Assembly: GCA_031257695.1 (NCBI GenBank)
Contig: JAIROB010000075.1
Coordinates: 1 to 8,897, forward strand
Reading direction: 5' to 3'
Source of the DNA: Treponema sp.
GTDB taxonomy: Bacteria > Spirochaetota > Spirochaetia > Treponematales > Breznakiellaceae
Length of the DNA stretch: 8,897 nt
Shown here: one piece after another, positions 5,420 through 8,897 of the stretch
Layout: every line of letters begins with the position of its first letter
How positions within the stretch are numbered: position 1 is the stretch's first letter
Notes under the pieces: generated by a model
Told to the model about the DNA's origin: nothing
Seen by the model: only the letters and a program-made list of their open reading frames with translations
Database searches by the model: none
Translations under genes and position numbers: made by a program

Positions 5420-5866
5420 ATGAACTTAAAGACAGTGCTTACCAAAGACACCATATCCTTGCATTTAAAGGGCGCGTCAAAGGAAGAAATTATTAACGAG
5501 CTGCTGGACATCCTGGTGGCCGCGGGAAAAATACAGGACCGTAACGCTGCCTATGTCGCCATTATGGACCGGGAGCAGAAAATGTCCACCGGCATGAAGC
5601 ACGGCATCGCCATACCCCACGGGAAAAGCGCCATTGTCAGCGATCTGGTCGCATGTATCGGCATTTCCGATGTCCCCATCGACTTTGATTCCCTGGACAA
5701 CGAGCCCTGCCGGATCTTTATTATGACCCTTTCGCCTTTGGAAAAAACCGGCCCCCACCTTCAGTTTCTGGCGGAAATAAGCCTTCTTTTCAAAAGCGCG
5801 GAAAAACGTTCCGAAATACTCAACGCCGCCACGCCGGAAGACATCATGCGTATCCTCGCCGAATAG
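5420..5866 (+). CDS. ptsN: PTS EIIA domain protein, nitrogen-PTS (PtsN) type
   Basis: A 148-residue cytoplasmic EIIA protein of the fructose/mannitol/Ntr family. The phospho-acceptor motif is GIAIPHGKS (62-70) with His67, preceded by 'MSTGMKHG'. A second conserved histidine is in 'GPHLQFLAEIS' (111-121, His113). It would accept a phosphate from HPr or NPr. No EIIB or EIIC domain or gene lies nearby, so a regulatory role (as PtsN controls potassium and nitrogen functions in proteobacteria) is more likely than sugar transport; this is inference. The frame opens at a TTG (5384), but that codon is part of the predicted -35 box and adds twelve residues absent from the family, so ATG 5420 is chosen. 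E. coli PtsN is slightly longer (163 residues). It is divergent from corA and convergent with the AI-2E gene, with stops 8 bp apart. Confidence 0.88.
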   Translation: MNLKTVLTKDTISLHLKGASKEEIINELLDILVAAGKIQDRNAAYVAIMDREQKMSTGMKHGIAIPHGKSAIVSDLVACIGISDVPIDFDSLDNEPCRIFIMTLSPLEKTGPHLQFLAEISLLFKSAEKRSEILNAATPEDIMRILAE

Positions 5867-5874
5867 CCCCGTTT

Positions 5875-6975
5875 TTACCGCTCCTTCTTCTCATCCTCGT
5901 CCCGTTTTGCAATGACCGATCGGGGAGAGCTGAGGAACACCGACACAGGTTCCAGCACAGGGACATTTTCGCAGACAATCTTTACTATCACCGTCATGGG
6001 AACCGCCAGGATCATCCCCGCAAAACCACACAGGTAGCCCCAGATGGTCAGGGACAGGAGCACCGCCAGGGGGGAAATGCCCAGGTTGTCCCCCATTATT
6101 TTGGGTTCCAGCACATTGCCGATAAGCTGGTTGACCCCCAGCATTATCAGCCCCGTCAGAATTATAGGAGCGGGTTCGGGCCAGAATTGGAGCAACGCGA
6201 AGAGCGTGGCTAAGGCGCCCACGGCGATGCTCCCGATAACCGGGATAAAGTTCAGGACAAACTGGATAAGCCCCCAGAAAACCGCGAATTCAAGACCCAC
6301 CAGTTGCAGCCCCACCCCGACAACAAGGCCCGTGGCCAGGGAAAGGAGGAATTTAGTGGAAAGGTACATCATAACCTGGCGGACTATGCTGTCGCTGATC
6401 CGCTCGATTTGGCCGGCCCATTTGTTTTCAAAGGCCAGCAGGATCTTTTCCTTTATATGGGCGGTCTCAAGGAGGATGAAAACCATAAACACCACCACCA
6501 TGAAGGCGTCTTTCAGAAGGCCGATGAAGGAGTTGGAAACGGAAAAGGTATAATTCCGAATTCTGGTCCTGACGCCCAACTGGGCCCAGAGGTTTTCCAT
6601 AAAGGAAAGGTGCGAATCGTAGGAAAGATCAAATAGCCCCGCCACGGAAGCATAAATTTCCGTCAGGCGGTTTTCGAACCGGGGGTACATGGCAATGATA
6701 GCCTTGGCGGAAGAAAACAGGACCATCCCCATGAGGCTCAGCCCCGCGATAATAACGGCCACCGCCAGAAAAATCGAACAGAACCGGGGGATTCGCCATT
6801 TCAGAAAAAAAGTGACCATGGGCCCCATGACAAAGGAAAACAGCAGGGCAATGATAAAAGGCAGGACAATGGGAGCGGTTATCTTTAAAACCGCCCCCCC
6901 CAGGATCAGCGCGATAAACGCAACCAGAAAAAAAACCGCCCTGCCGGAGTTAAACCGCCTAAAGCTATCTTTCAT
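5875..6975 (-). CDS. AI-2E/PerM family membrane transporter
   Basis: A 366-residue polytopic membrane protein of the former UPF0118 family (TqsA, PerM, YdiK; some members export autoinducer-2 or act as Na+/H+ antiporters). Two N-terminal hydrophobic segments (about 13-32 and 34-58), a third (66-88), a soluble middle part and about five further segments from 155 to 332 fit the family. Diagnostic motifs are 'LNFIPVIGS' (241-249), 'NVLEPKIMGDNLGISPL' (287-303) and 'WGYLCGFAGMILAVPMT' (312-328). The C-terminus is charged. The frame can be extended to an ATG at 7080, but the 35 extra residues are not family-like and overlap a good promoter; ATG 6975 (MKDSFRRF) is preferred. Its promoter ends 6 nt before the ATG. 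Substrate cannot be told from sequence. Confidence 0.9.
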   Translation of the reverse strand: MKDSFRRFNSGRAVFFLVAFIALILGGAVLKITAPIVLPFIIALLFSFVMGPMVTFFLKWRIPRFCSIFLAVAVIIAGLSLMGMVLFSSAKAIIAMYPRFENRLTEIYASVAGLFDLSYDSHLSFMENLWAQLGVRTRIRNYTFSVSNSFIGLLKDAFMVVVFMVFILLETAHIKEKILLAFENKWAGQIERISDSIVRQVMMYLSTKFLLSLATGLVVGVGLQLVGLEFAVFWGLIQFVLNFIPVIGSIAVGALATLFALLQFWPEPAPIILTGLIMLGVNQLIGNVLEPKIMGDNLGISPLAVLLSLTIWGYLCGFAGMILAVPMTVIVKIVCENVPVLEPVSVFLSSPRSVIAKRDEDEKKER

Positions 6976-6981
6976 ACCCCA

Positions 6982-7010
6982 AGTATGGCACGTTATGAGG
7001 GTTTTGTCAG
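6982..7010 (-). promoter_or_regulatory. Promoter of the AI-2E family gene, predicted leaderless
   Basis: Read on the minus strand: CTGACA (7010-7005), 17-bp spacer ending in TGC (an extended -10), CATACT (6987-6982), then TGGGGT and the ATG at 6975. The 6-nt gap places the expected start point at the ATG. The GGGG in the gap is too close to the ATG to be a normal Shine-Dalgarno. Confidence 0.5.
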
Positions 7011-7028
7011 GATTTTCGGCCACAAATT

Positions 7029-7050
7029 GAGGGGGTGAAGTTTCCCCCTC
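7029..7050. repeat. GC-rich inverted repeat upstream of the AI-2E gene
   Basis: GAGGGGG (7029-7035) and CCCCCTC (7044-7050) form a 7-bp stem with an 8-nt loop. A weaker CCGC/GCGG pair around a run of Ts follows at 7055-7070. It lies in the 251-bp region between the divergent AI-2E and chemoreceptor genes. No terminator is needed there, so its role is unclear. Confidence 0.4.
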
Positions 7051-7138
7051 GCTCCCGCGTTTTTTTGCGGCAATTCCCATTGGGGGCGCCGGTTTTGGGA
7101 TTTTGAATTCGGAATTGCCGTATTTGGCCCGCCATGCC

Positions 7139-7167
7139 TTGATAAAAGACTCGCCCTTGGCTATGAT
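7139..7167 (+). promoter_or_regulatory. Predicted promoter of the chemoreceptor gene
   Basis: TTGATA (7139-7144), 17-bp spacer, TATGAT (7162-7167), both close to the sigma-70 consensus. The leader would be about 50 nt. No sigma-28 (flagellar/chemotaxis type) motif is evident. A second TATGAT at 7190-7195 could act as an alternative -10 but lacks a good -35. Confidence 0.55.
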
Positions 7168-7198
7168 TATGTAAGTTAATTTTGGTTTCTATGATTAT
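7161..7198 (+). repeat. Direct repeat CTATGATTAT upstream of the chemoreceptor gene
   Basis: CTATGATTAT is found at 7161-7170 and again at 7189-7198, 28 bp apart. Both copies contain TATGAT. The first coincides with the predicted -10 box. They may be paired regulator sites, alternative -10 boxes, or chance in an AT-rich stretch. Confidence 0.45.
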
Positions 7199-7226
7199 TT
7201 AACGAATTCGGCCAGGAGGATTTCAA

Positions 7227-8897
7227 ATGAAACTCAGATTGAAGCTGATCATCATTATCGCCGTCATGATGATAGTGGTGGTTGCGGCTGTCTCAAGTAT
7301 CCTGCTCTCCCAAGCTGCTGCCATACAAAGCGAAGCCGCACATGAGAATTTGACCGACCTCACCGGCAGGTATGCCATGCTGATACAGAATCGATATGAG
7401 AATTACCTCTCCGCCGCCAAAACCCTGGCAAACATTATGGATTCCTACAGGCAGGTCCCCGCGGAAGAACGGCGGGAGCGTTATGATAATACGATACTGT
7501 CCATCATGGAATCCAACCCCAACTTTATGGGGATGTTCTCCATCTGGAAACCCAACCTCCTTGACGGCAATGACGCGGCGTTTATCAGCGATTCGGGAAC
7601 CGACGAGACGGGCAGGTATATGCCCTGGTATTCCCGCAGGTCGGGAATCCTGGAAGAGCGTTCCCTGTCGGAGTACGAGTACTACAACGAGGTGCTTGCC
7701 AATATAGAGAACCCCGATCCTATCATAAGCCTTCCCTACAAGGCTCAATATAGGGGAAACCAGATCTACGGGATCAGGCTTTGCTACCCCATCCTTGTGG
7801 ATCAGGCCATTGTGGGCCGGGTAGGGATCATGGTGGACATCACCTCGACTAACGATCTTATCGCCGAGATAAAGCCCTACGGGAGCGGCCGGGCGGTGCT
7901 GTACGCCACCGACGGGACCATGGCGGCCCATTACGATCCTGCCAGGGTGGGCGGCAATATACGGGACGCGGAGTCCCTTTCCATCCTCGGCCAACAGGCG
8001 GTCAACGATACCCTGGAAACCCTGAGAACCGGCGCTCCGAATTCGGGAGAAAACAACGGGCGTATCTTTCAAAGCTATCCCTTTTACGTGGGGGGCGTGA
8101 AAACCGCCTGGACGATTCTTGCCTCGGTGCCGGAGGAAAGCGTCTTCGCGGCGGTCAACCGGCTCATCAGAATCGCCGTTATTGTCATTGTGATCGCCAT
8201 TGTCGCCACGGGGGTGATTGTTTTCTTTGTTGCCGGCACTATCGCCAAGCCTATTGTCAAGGTATCCTTGACCCTCAAAGACATATCCGAAGGCGAGGGG
8301 GACCTGACCAAATCCATTGCCGAGCATGGCAACGATGAAATTGCCGATCTGGCCAAGTACTTTAACCAGACCCTGTTGAAGATCAAAAGCCTGGTGGTCA
8401 CCATCAAGCAGCAGGCCATAGCCCTGTTCGACATCGGAAACGAGCTGGTGAGCAATATGACCGAAACCGCAGCGGCGGTCAACCAGATCACCGCCAATAT
8501 ACAGAGCATCAAGGGCAGGGTTATTAACCAGTCCGCTTCGGTGACCGAAACCAACGCCACCATGGAGCAGATCACCATGAACATCGACAAGCTCAACGGG
8601 CACGTGGAAAACCAGTCCGCCAGCGTGGCCAAGTCCTCCAGCGCCATTGAGGAGATGATCGCCAATATCCAGTCCGTAACCAGGACCCTGGAGAAGAACG
8701 GCGAAAGCGTGAAGGAGCTCATGAACTCCTCCGAAGTGGGCCGGACGGGCCTGCAGGACGTGGCCACGGACATTCAGGAAATAGCCCGGGAGTCCGAGGG
8801 CCTGTTGGAGATCAACGCGGTGATGGAGAACATAGCCAGCCAGACCAACCTGCTTTCGATGAACGCCGCCATAGAAGCGGCCCATGCGGGAGAGGCG
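7227..8897 (+). CDS. Methyl-accepting chemotaxis protein with dCache sensor (3' end outside window)
   Basis: 557 codons are present, open to the window end. ATG 7227 follows a strong Shine-Dalgarno AGGAGGA (7214-7220). Transmembrane segment 1 spans about residues 8-27. A periplasmic double-Cache-type domain fills 28-310, with 'GRYMPWYSRRSG' (129-140), 'EYYN' (151-154) and 'GIMVDITSTNDLI' (200-212) typical of such sensors. Segment 2 is at about 313-336, then a HAMP domain (337-390, 'GTIAKPIVKVSLTLKDISEGEGDLT'), then a coiled-coil signalling domain with Ala/Ser/Glu-rich heptads. The sequence ends in the hairpin tip 'NLLSMNAAIEAAHAGEA', just before the usual Gly-x-Gly-Phe, so methylation helix 2 and the C-terminus are missing. 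It would sense a small periplasmic ligand and control CheA/CheW. The amino-acid-binding Cache pattern (R-x-W-Y with a later Asp) is not clearly met: Arg130 and Trp134-Tyr135 are spaced differently. Ligand unknown. Confidence 0.93.
   Translation, partial: MKLRLKLIIIIAVMMIVVVAAVSSILLSQAAAIQSEAAHENLTDLTGRYAMLIQNRYENYLSAAKTLANIMDSYRQVPAEERRERYDNTILSIMESNPNFMGMFSIWKPNLLDGNDAAFISDSGTDETGRYMPWYSRRSGILEERSLSEYEYYNEVLANIENPDPIISLPYKAQYRGNQIYGIRLCYPILVDQAIVGRVGIMVDITSTNDLIAEIKPYGSGRAVLYATDGTMAAHYDPARVGGNIRDAESLSILGQQAVNDTLETLRTGAPNSGENNGRIFQSYPFYVGGVKTAWTILASVPEESVFAAVNRLIRIAVIVIVIAIVATGVIVFFVAGTIAKPIVKVSLTLKDISEGEGDLTKSIAEHGNDEIADLAKYFNQTLLKIKSLVVTIKQQAIALFDIGNELVSNMTETAAAVNQITANIQSIKGRVINQSASVTETNATMEQITMNIDKLNGHVENQSASVAKSSSAIEEMIANIQSVTRTLEKNGESVKELMNSSEVGRTGLQDVATDIQEIARESEGLLEINAVMENIASQTNLLSMNAAIEAAHAGEA

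Noticed and set aside
6976..7080. Upstream ATG extending the AI-2E family protein by 35 residues
   Set aside because: The added residues are polar and not family-like, no Shine-Dalgarno precedes the ATG, and the region holds the predicted promoter and a hairpin.
7293..8885. Long minus-strand open frame (530 codons) opposite the chemoreceptor gene
   Set aside because: It is the antisense shadow of a clear MCP with its own Shine-Dalgarno; its Gly/His/Val-rich sequence matches no family I know.

Overview
The window looks like chromosomal DNA of a fairly GC-rich spirochaete, most likely Treponema or a close relative of the termite-gut type. This rests on gene content and style: spirochaete-type lipoprotein signals, a dCache chemoreceptor, an Rpn-type nuclease tail with ERGI repeats, GC-rich palindromes at gene ends, and a HEAT-repeat exported protein. 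The assignment is inference from sequence alone. Coding density is high, and no tRNA, rRNA, CRISPR array or intact insertion sequence is visible.

Layout. At 2-187 is the C-terminal tail of a PD-(D/E)XK (Rpn, COG5464-like) protein. At 165-345 is a gene-free stretch with several GC-rich hairpins. At 344-1027 (minus) is a small protein resembling the first seven beta/alpha units of a GH5-type glycosidase, with key residues lost. At 1148-3210 (plus) is a two-gene unit: a lipoprotein with YD/Rhs-like repeats followed by an exported HEAT-repeat protein. It has its own promoter and ends at a strong bidirectional terminator at 3231-3264. At 5358-3263 (minus) is a corA-tsaC operon: a CorA metal-ion channel, then a Sua5-type threonylcarbamoyl-AMP synthase for tRNA t6A. 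At 5420-5866 (plus), divergent from corA, is a PtsN-like PTS EIIA protein. At 6975-5875 (minus) is an AI-2E/PerM-family membrane protein, convergent with ptsN. From 7227 to the window end (plus) is a methyl-accepting chemotaxis protein cut off in its signalling hairpin.

Genes together. The lipoprotein and HEAT protein are both exported and probably act together at the envelope; their function is unknown. corA and ptsN share a 61-bp divergent region with abutting -35 boxes. In both directions, and again at the AI-2E gene, the predicted -10 box lies only 6-8 nt before the ATG and no Shine-Dalgarno sequence is visible, so leaderless transcripts are likely. The lipoprotein and chemoreceptor genes in the same window have ordinary leaders with clear Shine-Dalgarno sequences. 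I found no clear new defence or mobile system. The best leads are the leaderless divergent promoter, the shrunken GH5-like protein and the lipoprotein/HEAT pair.
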